Part shown: positions 31,396 through 41,929 of the stretch, piece by piece | Numbering within the stretch: the stretch's first letter is position 1 | Layout: each line of letters opens with the position of its first letter | NCBI GenBank assembly: GCA_029215795.1 | Contig: JARDYH010000001.1 | Location: 9,604,001-9,668,000 of the forward strand | Origin: Anniella stebbinsi | Lineage: Eukaryota > Chordata > Lepidosauria > Squamata > Anniellidae | Direction of reading: 5' to 3' | Length of the DNA stretch: 64,000 bases | The notes under the pieces: model-generated | The model's input: the letters and a program-made list of their open reading frames with translations, nothing else | Database searches by the model: none | Told to the model about the DNA's origin: nothing | Made by a program: the position numbers and the translations under genes

Positions 31396-31539
31396 CAGTG
31401 GAAGCTGGTTGCCCTGACATCCCGGGGCAGTGAATCCCCTCTGGGTTAACAGTCAGAAATCTAAACATCTTTAGAGTTCTGACTGGTTCTGACTGGAACC
31501 CAGAGGGGATTCACTGCCTTACAACATCAGCCTCCACTG
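31396..31539. mobile_element. palindromic MITE, CAGTGGAGGC family
   Basis: A short 144-bp copy running from cagtggaagctgg to cagcctccactg. Inner arms 'cagtgaatcccctctgggtt' and 'aacccagaggggattcactg' are perfect complements over 20 bp. Flanking octamers ccccctca (31388-31395) and ccccctct (31540-31547) match at 7 of 8. Confidence 0.85.
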
Positions 31540-31607
31540 CCCCCTCTGCTGAATTAAAATGGGAGGTGGGCTTCAAATTTACCCCTCCCCAGAGATTGAC
31601 CTTTGAA

Positions 31608-31645
31608 CATAAGAGGAGCCGTGCTTGATCAGACCAAAGGCTAGG
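31608..31645 (-). mobile_element. CR1-type terminal fragment
   Basis: 'gaacataagaggagccgtgcttgatcagaccaaaggc' is the complement of the family's last 40 bp. It is cut off where the next MITE starts. Confidence 0.65.
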
Positions 31646-31840
31646 CTAGATCCACACTACTGCTGCTTTATAGCGGTATTGAAGTGCACTGATAACTGTT
31701 GAGGCACATTACATGGCCAGCTTTACACCAATCAGGATATACAAACGGGTTGAAAACAGTATATGGAATGTATCCTGGGCCTGAACAGTTGTCAATACGG
31801 TTATAAACTGTTATAAAGCAGTAGTGTAGATCCTGGCTGC
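31646..31840. mobile_element. MITE, 'ggatctacactactgc' family
   Basis: 'gctagatccacactactgctgctttatagcggtattg' is mirrored by 'caatacggttataaactgttataaagcagtagtgtagatcctggc'. Related elements at 35322-35575, 39141-39276 and 53935-54158. Confidence 0.75.
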
Positions 31841-31984
31841 ATTCCATATATCCCTTTCATAGTGCTATTTCCTGCTTTTTATTCCGCATTATCCAAAATA
31901 CCTCAACAAATGTCATTGTATGTCCTTTGAGGTATAAATGCGCAAGAGGGATATAGCGTTACCATGATGGGGTCATAATGATTT

Positions 31985-32372
31985 GACACAGAGCTCCTTC
32001 AGACAGGGGAAATCATGTTCTCTTACCGTGGCTCTACTTCCTGAATCTCTTCCGCTTATGCAATGAGCTGTAATTACATGAGGAAGAGAGCAGGAAGAGA
32101 GCAGCGACCACAGGGCTTCTACAGCCTCAATGCGGTTTAATGGGACAGGGCCCTCTAGTGGCCATTTTATAGCGCAACTTCTCCTGCTCACGGCAGGAAA
32201 TATCAATAAATGCCAATGTTTTCCAGAAGAGTTTTCTTAGCCTTTTTTAAAATTGCTAAAACTGGGAAATGGAGCAGCAGATGTGCAGGAAGATCACTGC
32301 ATTGTGAAAATGACCCGCAAACATCCGTGAGTGGCCAGTAATGAGCGTGCTATAAAATGCTCATTTAAAGAA
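31985..32372. mobile_element. dispersed repeat shared with 6520-6865
   Basis: The right end 'gacccgcaaacatccgtgagtggccagtaatgagcgtgctataaaatgctcat' matches 6793-6846. The left end 'agctccttcagacagggg' and right end 'aaagaagctcc' may be degenerate inverted ends. Confidence 0.55.
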
Positions 32373-32409
32373 GCTCCTAAAGTGTAGATCTGGCACTAGT
32401 CTAGCATTC

Positions 32410-32590
32410 TAGCCCTCTATTCAAAGGCATCCTCTGTTTGAAGGTCTCTCTCCTGTCTAATCCTGGCTTAAAGATAAAGAGCCATAAGTACAGTTGCCCA
32501 TCACCAGTTAGCCCCTGGGCAGCAGACTGAGCAGGTGGGTCCACAGGTCACCTGGCCACACTATGGTGAGAGGTACCCTATTCCTATTTA
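32410..32590 (+). repeat. dispersed repeat 'cctctgtttgaaggg' family
   Basis: 'ccctctattcaaaggcatcctctgtttgaagg' and 'ctggcttaaagataaag' match 21505-21600 and the complements at 19.5 and 27.2 kb. Confidence 0.65.
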
Positions 32591-32794
32591 AATGCTAATA
32601 ATGTCTAAATTTGCACCTGTACATATGAATAAGTGTATGTAGATTATATGCAAATCTGTATCCTCAACTTGAGCTAGGAACGTGTAAGAGTAAGGATGAC
32701 CCATAGAATTTTATTTTTGCATAGTACCTATATGGAAGATGTGGCAATGACCTGAAAACAGAATGTATTGCATTTTCAGCCCCTTTAATACTGG

Positions 32795-32885
32795 TTTGGC
32801 TTGATGTGATTGATGGTCGTATGTTGCCTTAGCAGGGCTTCTACCCTGAAAGGTGGCCAAGAAATATTTTAAATAAATAAATAAA
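32795..32885 (+). mobile_element. L2-like 3' tail
   Basis: 'ggtggccaagaaatattttaaataaataaataaagc' is a plus-oriented tail of the LINE 3' end type. The preceding 200 bp may be degraded body. Confidence 0.5.
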
Positions 32886-32945
32886 GCCAGAGTCAAAGAT
32901 GGGTGGGGCTAGAGCAAAACATGGGTAGAGTTTGCATCATTGCAT

Positions 32946-32948
<3 letters not shown>

Positions 32949-32991
<43 letters not shown>
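32949..32991. repeat. (TC)n microsatellite
   Basis: Pure TC dinucleotides over about 43 bp. Confidence 0.96.
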
Positions 32992-32994
<3 letters not shown>

Positions 32995-33002
32995 ACCTCA
33001 TC

Positions 33003-33183
33003 ACAGGAACTTAAGAAGCTGCCTTATACTAAGTCAGACCATTGGTATATCTAATATTGTCAACACTGACTGGAAGCAAGGGCTTTCTAGGGTTTCTGGC
33101 AGAATTCTTTCCTAATCCTACCTGATGCCAGGGATCAAACCTGGGACCTTCCACATGCAAAGCAGGTGCCCTGTCACTGAGTT
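33003..33183 (-). mobile_element. tRNA-derived SINE, near full length
   Basis: Best copy of the family. On the minus strand the head reads 'ctcagtgacagggcacctgctttgcatg' with a B-box-like 'ggtttgatccc'. The body includes 'ctagaaagcccttgcttcc', and the 3' end reads 'tggtctgacttagtataaggcagcttcttaagttcct'. RNA polymerase III promoter words are implied by family knowledge. Confidence 0.9.
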
Positions 33184-33615
33184 CATAGAATCATAGAATG
33201 GTAGAGTTGGAAGGGGCCTCTAAGGCCATCTGGTCCAACCCCCTACTCGATGCAGGAATACACCTTAAAGCATGCCTGGCAGATGATTGTCCAACTGCCT
33301 CTTGAATGCCTCTAGTGTGGGAGAGCCCACAACCTCTCTAGGTAATTGGTTCCATTGTCGTATTGCTCTAACAGTCAGGAAGTTTTTCCTGATTTCCAGC
33401 CGGAATCTGGCTTCCTGTCACTTGAGCCCATGATTCCGTGTCCTGCTCTCTGGGATGATCAAGAAGAGGTCCTGGCCCTCCTCTGTGTGACAACCTTTCA
33501 AGTAGTTGAAGAATGCTATCATGTCTCCCCTCGGTCTTCTCTTCTCCAGGCTAAACATGCCCAGTTCTTTCAGTCTCTCCTCATAGAGCTTGGTTTCCAG
33601 ACCCCTGATTATGGT
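33184..33615 (-). pseudogene. CR1 LINE 3' end
   Basis: Starts on the plus strand with 'catagaatcatagaatggtagagttgg', the complement of the TTCTATGA tandem tail, and runs through the complement of the ORF2 C-terminus to about 33615. The 139-codon plus-strand frame over 33346-33765 is only an antisense shadow. It abuts the SINE, which suggests serial insertion at one A/T-rich spot. Confidence 0.9.
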
Positions 33616-33619
33616 CCCT

Positions 33620-35190
33620 TCCTTTTTCTCTGTGGCTCACATGAAACTAGATGGATATTAGAGTGGACACCAGGCAGTCATCCCTTTGGGGACTGCAGGG
33701 CAATGGTGGTGGTGGTACCACCCCATACATGGGGCACAACAACAACTGACCGAGGCCTCGTATAAGAATGATCGAGGTCTCCTGCTACCTCCGAAAATAT
33801 GGGCAAATGTATAAAATGGATTAAAATACTTGGGGAATATTTAAAACCCTTCCTAAAATATTGATTACGAAGTCTGTCCTTTTAACAGTGAGTTGTCTGG
33901 AGGAGAAGACACACTAAAGTATGCATTATGTTAGTTGAGTCTGGCAGGTTGCAAAAATAGACATTCTAATGAGAATATTACTTTATAGTAGATAGCAAGG
34001 ACACTGGATTTCTATTCTTGAGGATTATTTTTTTTTAAAAAACAACAACCTGAGAAGATGCCTAGACAGAACAGAATGCATCAAATTTGTTCAAGAGTAC
34101 TTCTTTTACAAAAATGGGGGAGGGGGGAAATTATTGAATTGCCTCAAGCAAATACAAATATATACATTTCTTCCACTACCTAGAATTAGAGCAGACATAT
34201 TCTTTGTCTCTATGGCTCTCTTTTTTATTACAGAATAATAGAATATTCCTTGTAGACACATACTTGAACACAAATTGTTCTCATGGATTGCTAATAACAA
34301 AACAGATTTGCCTCGCGCTCACTGAGGGGAAGATTCTTGACAATATTTCTTCAGCATTCCCACCCCCTAATACTTACATTTCATGCTGTTATTTCTTTCC
34401 AAATGTTTATGAAACTGTCTGGGAGACTTTTAATTGGGAACAGGGATATGGAGCAATTCAATTCTTGATGCTGCATATCTCCCAACGAGGAACCAAAAAG
34501 GCATGGGATTTTATTCTTTAGCAAGGCATTCAAGATCAGCTAATGTGGCTACATAAAATGAAAACCAAGTTGAGTTGCAATCTTTTTTTAAAAAAATATC
34601 ATAAATGTTATTTATTTTAACATACAAATAGAACAAATTAGAAAACAAAGGAATTCACTGAGGGTTTGTCAAGACAAATCATAAAAGAAGTCCATTCTGA
34701 TGCTAAGATGATCAATACCAGTGCAAACTAGACCATTAGAGGGAGATCTATGTTCAAAACTGTTTTGTTACATTTCCCCATGAGTAGCAGGAGGTCTTTT
34801 TGTATTGTCTGTGCCATTTGTAAAAGCAATAAAATAGAACCAAAGTCAGTGCAAAGTCATCCAATTCTTGTTGTCCTCTGGTGGCCTTTAATTCTTTGAT
34901 TAGCTTCTCTGCTAATATAATGCTTCATGCTTCACTATACCACATTCCTATTGCTAAGTTTTGGGTAGACTTCCAACTTTCAGTAATGACCTGGCATGCC
35001 AGAACGAGTAGACATCTTCCCCAGTTAGAATGGGGTGCTTTTGATGGTATGCAGTCACCACAGTGATGACTTCAAGGGGCACAATATGCTTAACATGCTT
35101 AGGTTCACCCCCTTGCTGAACTTAAGCATGTTCTGGAGGGGGGAATCACCTTTGTACCCCATGTAACACCAGGAGAGCAAGTGTCCTGTG
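33620..35190. other. unassigned, no gene seen
   Basis: 1.5 kb without recognised repeat families; AT-rich from 33780. Short frames show no domain. Confidence 0.3.
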
Positions 35191-35194
35191 ATAA

Positions 35195-35330
35195 CCAGTG
35201 TGGTATAGTGGTGAGTGTGTTGGACTGGGGAGGTCTGGGTTCTAGATCCCACTCAGCCATGAAGCTCACTGGGTGGCTTTGGGTCAATCCCTGACAGTTG
35301 GGTTAACCAACCTCACAAGGGCAGAATCAA
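35195..35330 (+). mobile_element. MIR-like tRNA SINE, 5' part
   Basis: 'gtgtggtatagtggtgagtgtgttggactggg' is the A-box-bearing head, 'gggttctagatccc' the B box, and 'actcagccatgaagctcactgggtg' the conserved core. Truncated after 'caacctcacaaggg'. Confidence 0.85.
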
Positions 35331-35575
35331 CACCACTGCTTTATAGTGGTATTGAAGTTCACTGACAACTGTTGGGGTCCATGACACATCTACACCAAGC
35401 AGGATATAACACTATGAAAGTGGTATGAAAGTGGTAGATGGTATCTGTCTATGGGCCCCAACAGTTGTCAGTGCACTTCAATACTGCTATAAAGCAAAAG
35501 TGTAGATCCTGCCTCCATATACCGCTTTCATACCACTTTCTTAGTGCTATATCCTGCTTGGTGTAGATCTGGCCA
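35322..35575. mobile_element. MITE, 'ggatctacactactgc' family
   Basis: 'cactgctttatagtggtattgaagttcactgacaactgttgggg' is mirrored by 'ccccaacagttgtcagtgcacttcaatactgctataaagc'. Outer arms are 'acaccaagcaggatataacactatgaaag' and 'ctttcttagtgctatatcctgcttggtgt'. Two nested inverted arms are therefore present, as at 53935-54158. Confidence 0.8.
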
Positions 35576-35599
35576 GGGTTATAATGTCTTATAATGTAG

Positions 35600-35703
35600 T
35601 ATAATGTAGGTGCCAGGCGAACCTCTCTAGGGAGCTCATTCCACAGCCAGGGTGCCACAGCAGAAAAGGCCCTCCTCCTGGCAGCCGCCTGCCTCACTTT
35701 CCT
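35600..35703 (-). mobile_element. L2 ORF2 C-terminal scrap
   Basis: Minus-strand translation reads RRAFSAVAPWLWNELPREVRLA, shown here as pieces RRAFSAVAPWLWN and ELPREVRLAP. The same block occurs in the copy at 10.74-10.82 kb. About 100 bp only. Confidence 0.88.
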
Positions 35704-35704
35704 T

Positions 35705-36835
35705 TACAAAACCTGTGGTTGGCACACCTTGGAACATTATCCAGTCGTTTGGGCCCATTAACATATATTCTCTGCCAACCTCTCAGACTCATTCACACCA
35801 GTTAGAACGCAAAAAGTGCAACGATACCAAAGCAGTGAAAAACCCGCTCCTGTTATACTTCAGCCTGTCACAACACAATTAGAAAACCATCCTGCGTCCC
35901 GCAAAAGGTGGCGACTACACGAGGAAGATCTACCTCTTTACTTCCTCCTGGTTGTTTTTTTTTAAAAAAAACAAGCATTATTGTTCTCATCCCAATGAGA
36001 AGGTTGTGAATGAGCCATTCAGATACGGAGACAGTGGCAGCATGTGCCAATTCTTCTGCACTCAAAACCTGCCGCTGCCAAGAGAACGGTTTGTGTATCC
36101 AGATGGCTGAGCAGGTGATGCGGAAGCTTACCTGTAGGTCATGCAGAAAGAAGAAGGCCAGCAGCGACTGGATCAAAGCAGCTCATTTCAACCTGAGCTT
36201 CCGGAATGATGTCGAAATGCTGGTCAACCCCCATCTCACACAAAATAAAACTCAACAACCCAGCCTCCAAAACACAGGCAAGCATTCACTTGGTTTTAAG
36301 GATTTACTAACCTTTCCTTCCCCAGCTGCCCTTCCACAATAACAGCCACCAAGAAAACCAACAGAGGACTTTTTTTTTTTTGGCTGCAAACAACAAACAG
36401 AGAAAAGGAAAGAAAAAGCATCTTGAACCCTCCACGTGCCCAATGGACTGTGCATGATGCTCTTACGCCAGTAAACATTCTGTGCAGAGACCTCCCTTTT
36501 TTGCTTTGCTGTGTTTATGTTTGCAAAGCGCTACGGACATTGATGTCGCTCTCCTCCCCTTTAATACTGAACACAGCAGTCCCATGCCAACAGGACTGGA
36601 GCTGAAAATGAAGCCACCGAGAGGGCTGGAGTGGGGGAAGACAGGAAGGTATAAGACTCTCAATGAAGTTTGCGGAAGTCCCCCCAAAAGCACCCCTTTT
36701 CAAGAACACACGCTGCAAACTTTGCTACAGGTCTCCCTTCTTTAAGTAACAATGGCAAATCCAATTCTGGGGTGTGTATCTGTGAGGAATTTAGTTGGAT
36801 GAAAAAAAAATGATCTGTATTTTAAACGTTTTAAA
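35705..36835. other. unassigned, no gene seen
   Basis: No repeat family found. Several overlapping frames of 60-110 codons lack domains; GC is somewhat higher at 36420-36720. Confidence 0.3.
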
Positions 36836-36864
36836 AAGTTTAAATTTTTTAATATTGTACCATG

Positions 36865-36911
<47 letters not shown>

Positions 36912-37012
36912 CTCTGTCTGTTTTTAACTGTACATGTTTTAATTTGGAAGCCGCCTTGAGTCCCAGTATTGGGGAAAAGACGGGAGATAAATAAATAAAT
37001 AAATAAATACTA
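36835..37012 (+). mobile_element. L2-like 3' tail holding an (AT)n microsatellite
   Basis: 'ggaagccgccttgagtcccagtattggggaaaagacgggag' followed by a (ATAA)n tail at about 36986-37008 is a LINE 3' end. A pure (AT)n tract lies at 36870-36905 inside the same AT-rich segment. Confidence 0.7.
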
Positions 37013-37014
37013 CT

Positions 37015-37860
37015 AATAATACCTTGACAAGATGTGCAGTATGGATTTTGCCAACAGTGGGCATGTGAGAGCAATGAGCGCATCTGTCCAGGGATAAGGT
37101 AAACATACAGCGGTGAGAACTGTAGAAAAGGGGAATTGGGACAGAATGTTTTACTTTGTCCCTGCCCCCGTCCTACTCAATAGTTCTCGTGTTTGAGCTT
37201 GCTGATAATTGCCATGGTTTTTAATGCCTCCTGTTTCGTGCAGAGAAGGGCAAAGAGGGGAAAATCATCTGTATTTTTTGCCATCGCCGCCACCTGTCTC
37301 ATTTTGTATGGAAGCTGGCAGCCCCCATCGGGTTTCTGGCACCTGATCTAGACAGATGCTGGAAAGGTGAGGCGGGTTCAGCTGTTGTCGATAAGGGCAA
37401 CGACGGAGCAACGATCTTGCTGCCTGGTTGGCGGAGCAGGAACTGGGGTCAAGCTGAGCAGCTTGACAGGTGCCTCTCTGTGGAGTCTTCTTCAGAAATG
37501 ATTGCCTGGAGATTTTACTCATGGTTAGGACGCCGTGTAAAGTCTCTCGTAGTTGCTGGGTTTCCAGCTTTGGAGCGCCGTAGGATGCAAAAGTCTTTGA
37601 CACTTTGAAGAACGTTGAAATGTTGCCCTTGGTGAATGAGAATGGAGGCCTTTCCGGGCGGAAGGCACAACTAACCAAATGTACTCCTGAGAGCACACCC
37701 TACAGACTTCTGGCAGGCCAGCGAGAGAACGGGGTCCTCCCAGAGAGGCAATCTAGTCTTCCAATGTCAGCATTTAGTATTAAAAGCAATAATCGCAGGC
37801 TAGAGCTATTTAAAAGACTTACCTTATTAGTGCTTTTATACATGTCGTCAGAGAAGGCTA
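37015..37860. other. unassigned, no gene seen
   Basis: A 143-codon minus-strand frame (37265-37696) shows no recognisable domain. No repeats matched. Confidence 0.3.
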
Positions 37861-37865
37861 TTTAA

Positions 37866-38090
37866 CACTGGCAGCATTTGGACAACACGATAATCAATGG
37901 GCGGGGGGAAACAATCGTCAGTTGTGTTGATTAATGTGTCGTCCGAATGCTGCCAATAACTTACTGTCCGTTGCCTCTTCCCCCCTCCATTGCCAAAAAT
38001 ATCATTCAAATGCTGCCGATCAGCAACACAACGGACGATTGTTTCCCCCCACCCTCCGTTGATTATCGTGTCGTCCGAAACAGGCCACTG
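37866..38090. mobile_element. MITE related to the CAGTGGCTCAATTCGG family
   Basis: Two palindromic modules. 37866-37957 folds from 'ggcagcatttggacaacac' to 'gtgtcgtccgaatgctgcc'. 38008-38090 ends with 'gattatcgtgtcgtccg' and 'ggccactg'. The words 'gacgattgtttcccc' and 'tgtcgtccga' are shared with the 16.2 and 26.1-26.6 kb elements. The hexamer tttaac stands on both sides but does not give a clean 8-bp duplication. Confidence 0.75.
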
Positions 38091-38094
38091 TTTA

Positions 38095-38365
38095 ACTACA
38101 AGAACACCTGAATGCATGGTGTGTGAGTGTAAGTAAGCAAAGGCATTAAATATGCTTCCTTGCTTCCTCTCTGGAGAGATCACATGATGCTTGCTGCAGA
38201 GGCAAGAGGAAGCAGGAAGAGGAAGGGGAGGGAGCAGGAAATAGGAACTGATCAAACTACAGGACATTCTCTGTCGCCCCCTAGTGTCTGGAAGCATGCG
38301 GAATTGCCTAACACTTTCCTGGTGCTTGGTGGTCCAGGTCCGAATCAGGGTTGTGTATACATACC
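38095..38365. other. unassigned
   Basis: No repeat family or exon recognised. Confidence 0.25.
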
Positions 38366-38371
38366 CTGGAG

Positions 38372-38512
38372 CAGGGGTGGGCTACTTTGGGAGATCCAGG
38401 GGCATTTTTGCCCCACAACCCCCCCTGTAGTCTGCAGTCATGCTGCTGCCCATTGTAGTTTCCCAAAGCAGAGGTCTCATCTGGCCTGAGCACCGCATGT
38501 TGCCCACTCCTG
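38372..38512. mobile_element. small hAT-like element, CAGGGGTGGGC ends
   Basis: 'caggggtgggctactttggg' is mirrored by 'tgttgcccactcctg', with an inner pair 'tgcagtcatgctgctgcc'. 141 bp. Flanking octamers match only 4 of 8. Confidence 0.55.
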
Positions 38513-38559
38513 CTCTAGGTTAAAAAAGGAGATAAGCCTCAGATACATGATACGAGATT

Positions 38560-39130
38560 AATGTAACCAATGCTGGCCCAAAACGTTGTGTTGTCTGAGG
38601 GAAAGAATGAGACGGTGCCCCCTCCAATTCTATGTACAAAAGCCAGCAAAACTGGCAGTTGGATCTTTCTTCAACATTGATGATGGGACAACTTCCTCCA
38701 TTGCACGTAAAACCGCTGGCTAGTTTAGGGGGTGCACGGCAGGCTGCAAAGCCCACAGTTCTAATACCTTCCTTCCACCTCCCAACACCTGCCACCCATA
38801 GGCGTGTGCAGGGGATGTGCCAGATGTGCCCAGGCACAGCCTAATGTCTTGCCGTGCACAATCCCCAGCCAGGCGAGTGGCTCATAGATGCTCCCTGCTC
38901 AGCCCGGGCTCCTTCCTCCTATAGTATGAAGGGACCAAGACAAGCGGCGGCACTGGGAGTCATACCACATACGGGTCCCTTCATTATGTCCTTTGTGATT
39001 GAGTATACTATACTTGTTCACCTTAAAAAAAATTCCCTGGGTGCACACCCTAATGAAATATGCTGCACACGCCTATGCTGCCACCTGAGGCAACTTCCTC
39101 ACTCTGCCTATTGGGAGGAATCGCAAATGA
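38560..39130. mobile_element. older hAT-like element holding a nested one
   Basis: 'caatgctggcccaaaac' near 38567 resembles CAGGGCCGGCCC-type ends. The right part 'tgaggcaacttcctcactctgcctattggg' matches 11245-11285. It is interrupted at 38797-39077 by a younger element with a perfect target duplication. Outer borders are uncertain. Confidence 0.45.
38797..39077. mobile_element. hAT-like transposon, 281 bp, perfect TIR and TSD
   Basis: Terminal inverted repeats are perfect over 15 bp (CATAGGCGTGTGCAG). The octamer ctgccacc stands on both sides (38789-38796 and 39078-39085). Removing the element and one octamer rejoins a continuous target (cctgccacc-tgaggcaac). No transposase frame, so it depends on an autonomous relative. 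Confidence 0.92.
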
Positions 39131-39140
39131 GTTATCACTA

Positions 39141-39276
39141 GGACAGGATCTACACTACTGCTTTAAAATGGTTTATAACAGTAGTGAGAACTGTTGGGGC
39201 CCAGGACACACTCCATATACAGTTTTCAAACCATTTTCAAAGCGTCATATCCTACTTGGTGTAGATCTGGCACAGG
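39141..39276. mobile_element. MITE, 'ggatctacactactgc' family
   Basis: 'ggacaggatctacactactgctttaaaatggttt' opens the element and 'cctacttggtgtagatctggcacagg' closes it. The core 'gagaactgttggggccca' is shared with 35.3 and 54.0 kb. Confidence 0.7.
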
Positions 39277-39279
39277 TCT

Positions 39280-39822
39280 GATTGACCAGTGACTGTGCCT
39301 TTGAGGGGGCGTGTGCATAGGAATCGCCGTCCTCTGCAGTGTATAGTTGGCTAATTACCCTGAAAGTGAAAAACATAATAATACCTGGCAGATTTTACTT
39401 TGGCTTAAGGACTGCAAATCCTGGAGTACAGCAGGGACGGGGAAATAAAATTAAATACTGCATGTCTGCTTTAATTTGGGCTAACCAAATAATCATGAAT
39501 GGTGCAACTGCTCATCCTTGTTTAATGTCGTTTATCTGGAACTTATTGACAAAGCAGAGAGCGCCATCGAAAGGCGCATCAATACTGCTCAGATATTTTG
39601 AAAAACGTGTCATCCTGAATTACCCATTGGGGCGCCAGTGTGCTATTACACTGAAAAATTGGGCCATAGAGGCATTTGTCAATTAGAAGCTGGTTGCCAG
39701 AGCAAGAGTATTGGAACTGTGAGGAGCCTAGAGGATAAATTTGTAAAGCTTAAGGAAGGAAAGGCATGCTTGGAATCATATAACACAGCCTTCTCTAACA
39801 GGATGCTGTGTCCAGCTGTGTG
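39280..39822. other. unassigned
   Basis: No repeat family recognised; short frames without domains. Confidence 0.3.
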
Positions 39823-39824
39823 GG

Positions 39825-40012
39825 CAGTGGAGGCTGGTGGTTCCAGTTTCCGAGGGGCGGTGATTCCATTCTGGGTTTTACTTAGGACCCTCCAGAACTA
39901 TTTCCAAAATGGGTTTGGCACCTTGGATAGCACCTTCAGAGCTCTGGCTGGTTCTAAGTAAAACCTAGAATGGAATCACCCCCTCCGAAATTGGAAGCAA
40001 CAGTCTCTACTG
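39825..40012. mobile_element. palindromic MITE, CAGTGGAGGC family
   Basis: 188 bp, from cagtggaggctgg to cagtctctactg. Arms 'gaggggcggtgattccattctggg' and 'cctagaatggaatcaccccctcc' are near-perfect complements. Flanks tgtgtggg (39817-39824) and tgtgttgg (40013-40020) match at 7 of 8, consistent with a hAT 8-bp duplication. Confidence 0.9.
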
Positions 40013-40047
40013 TGTGTTGGGCTACAATTTGTATCATCCCTTATCCA

Positions 40048-40333
40048 TAGGGTGATCCTATGGAAAGGATAAAAGGGCCCCTGTATCTTTAACGGTTACA
40101 TAGAAAAAGAAATTTCAGCAGGTGTCTTTTGTAGGCATGCAGCACCCGCAGGAGCCCTGCTGTCTTTTGTATCTGGTCAAGAGGGCAGGGCTCATGCAGC
40201 TTGAACTGTTGTGAAGGAGAGGGAATTTCACCAGGTGCTGCATGCATATAAATTACACCTGCTGAAATTCCCTTTTCTATGCAACTGTTAAAGATACAAG
40301 AGCCCTGTCCTCCTTTCTATATGGCCGACCCTA
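40048..40333. mobile_element. foldback MITE, TAGGGTGACC family
   Basis: Starts tagggtgatcctatgg and ends ccatagg-type complement atatggccgaccct a at 40333. 'tgtatctttaacggttacatag' is mirrored by 'tatgcaactgttaaagatac'. Flanks do not match. Confidence 0.82.
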
Positions 40334-40339
40334 TTCTGT

Positions 40340-41245
40340 TTGCACCTTCTGGACCAAACACAGATTCAGATGCGATCTACTGCCGGAGTCCATTCGTTTC
40401 TGATTTGGCAATGTGATTCGTGCACCCTCCCCCAAAATAAAAATAAAATGTGTTTGAGTGCATTTAGAATATTCATACCTTTCAAAATGAGTACCTTTCA
40501 AAGATGCAGGGTACATTTGGAAAAACGTGCATGGAAACATGTACAGATTTTCATATGAAAAGAAAAAACAACAACAACCCAAACCTCGTGACCTGATACA
40601 GACTCACGAGAGAACGATCTTGGCAAGCTCCCTTCATGCTTATTTGCACATTCCCAGCTGGGGAGGATTGGAGTGCAAGATCAGCATACCTGGAGGCACC
40701 AGGTTATAGAGTCAACTGACAGTATTGAGTTGGGAGATCAATGTAGTCTTTTCAAGGTCGAACTATAGCCTGCAGCAGCTGGCCTTTCCCCCCCAGGCCT
40801 AGTTTCTCTGGCCTTCTGAGGAACTAGAACGCCGACAGCACAGGAGATCAGATGCTGGTGAGTTGCTGCAGGAAATCCTGGTTTAAGACCTGTGTTGGTG
40901 CTTTAAATATCCATTGTTGGTGACCAAGCAAAACAATTTAAGTAACACAGGTCATGAATATAAGCTTGCTTTCTGAATTGTTGAAAGGTATTTTGAAAGT
41001 GCTCTCTCAGTTTAGTGTGTGTGTGTATGTGTATGTGTATGTATCACAGACATGCCTTCTGGGAGTGCCCTAGTCATTATCATACCCGTGACCACTTCAT
41101 GTAAAATTAACATAGCCTAAACGTCCTCTGTCAAATCTGTCAGGCTACGCTGATCACCCCACTGTCTTTGTTGGAAGAGTGATGGTAGGGGATCACACCA
41201 AATAAAGGTTTAAGCTAAGGGTTAATTTGTTTTTGGAGTTTTAGA
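40340..41245. other. unassigned, with imperfect (GT)n
   Basis: An imperfect GT/GTAT tract lies at 41014-41043. No gene or repeat family recognised. Confidence 0.3.
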
Positions 41246-41248
41246 GGG

Positions 41249-41615
41249 CAGCATTCGGACGACACTTTAGGCAACGGAGGGGGGGATAATGTACTCACAG
41301 TACACTAAGCAGGGGGTACTCCCCACACGACATGTTGCTCCACCGTCCGTTGAGCGGCTGAAAGTCCCAGCATCCATCTGGGTGGCTGGTGCTCCTTCAT
41401 CCCTCAACCATTAGTTCTCCTGGCCCCACCCCATCAGCCATAGAGTTATGCTGGCTGTGTAAGAGCAGCCAGGGTACTTCTGGTCGCTCCTGCCTGAGAA
41501 CTCTATTGAAAATGGAATAACCCACTCGACGGAGGGAGAATACCCTTCACACGACATGTTAATAATTGATTAACAGGTAGTCAATTGAGCAGCCCATTGT
41601 TTTTCCGCATTGTGT
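41249..41615. mobile_element. distant relative of the CAGTGGCTCAATTCGG MITEs
   Basis: 'ggcagcattcggacgacac' near 41251 and 'gggggtactccccacacgacatgttg' match the words at 26.2-26.5 kb. The right part (41523-41615) repeats 'cttcacacgacatgttaataattgatt'. The middle (41370-41520) is foreign or diverged, so there may be two fragments. Confidence 0.5.
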
Positions 41616-41819
41616 GCAAACAGAAGTCAGAATGGGGGGTTGTTGCCTAGCAAGCGTGCCTGGGTTTCTTGTGTATAAAAAGATTAGCATGATCAGTATG
41701 TTCTGTAGTAGCAGTGGTTTCATTCTGTTAGAAGCCTGGGCTGGTGCTGTTTAGTTTGCTTGTAAATTATTTACAATAGTCTTGTTTCAGTTTTGTTTGA
41801 CTCAGGGAGGGGGAATGAA

Positions 41820-41925
41820 GGCTGCAACCCTATTCCCAGTTTCCCGGGAGGAACCATCAATTATATGGGACATACTTACTTCTGAGTAAACATACATATG
41901 ATTGCGCTGTAAAGCCACAGTAATG
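41820..41925. repeat. short 'gcaaccctattcccag/tgattgcgctg' repeat
   Basis: Ends 'gctgcaaccctattccc' and 'atatgattgcgctgtaa' with inner 'acttacttctgagtaaacat', matching 51040-51110 and 19695-19790. Confidence 0.55.
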
Positions 41926-41929
41926 TTTG

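Noticed and set aside
33100..33183. tRNA gene on the minus strand
   Set aside because: Only the promoter boxes of a tRNA-like SINE head are present. The cloverleaf is incomplete and the sequence continues into the SINE body. The same applies at 7.7, 20.4, 35.2, 52.6, 57.6 and 61.8 kb.
33346..33765. 139-codon plus-strand frame
   Set aside because: It is the antisense of the CR1 3' end at 33184-33615 and runs on into unrelated DNA.
37265..37696. 143-codon minus-strand frame as a gene
   Set aside because: No domain, no repeat, no splice or promoter support; within chance expectation.
38372..38512. 8-bp target duplication for the CAGGGGTGGGC element
   Set aside because: Flanks ccctggag and ctctaggt agree at only half of the positions, so the borders remain unproven.
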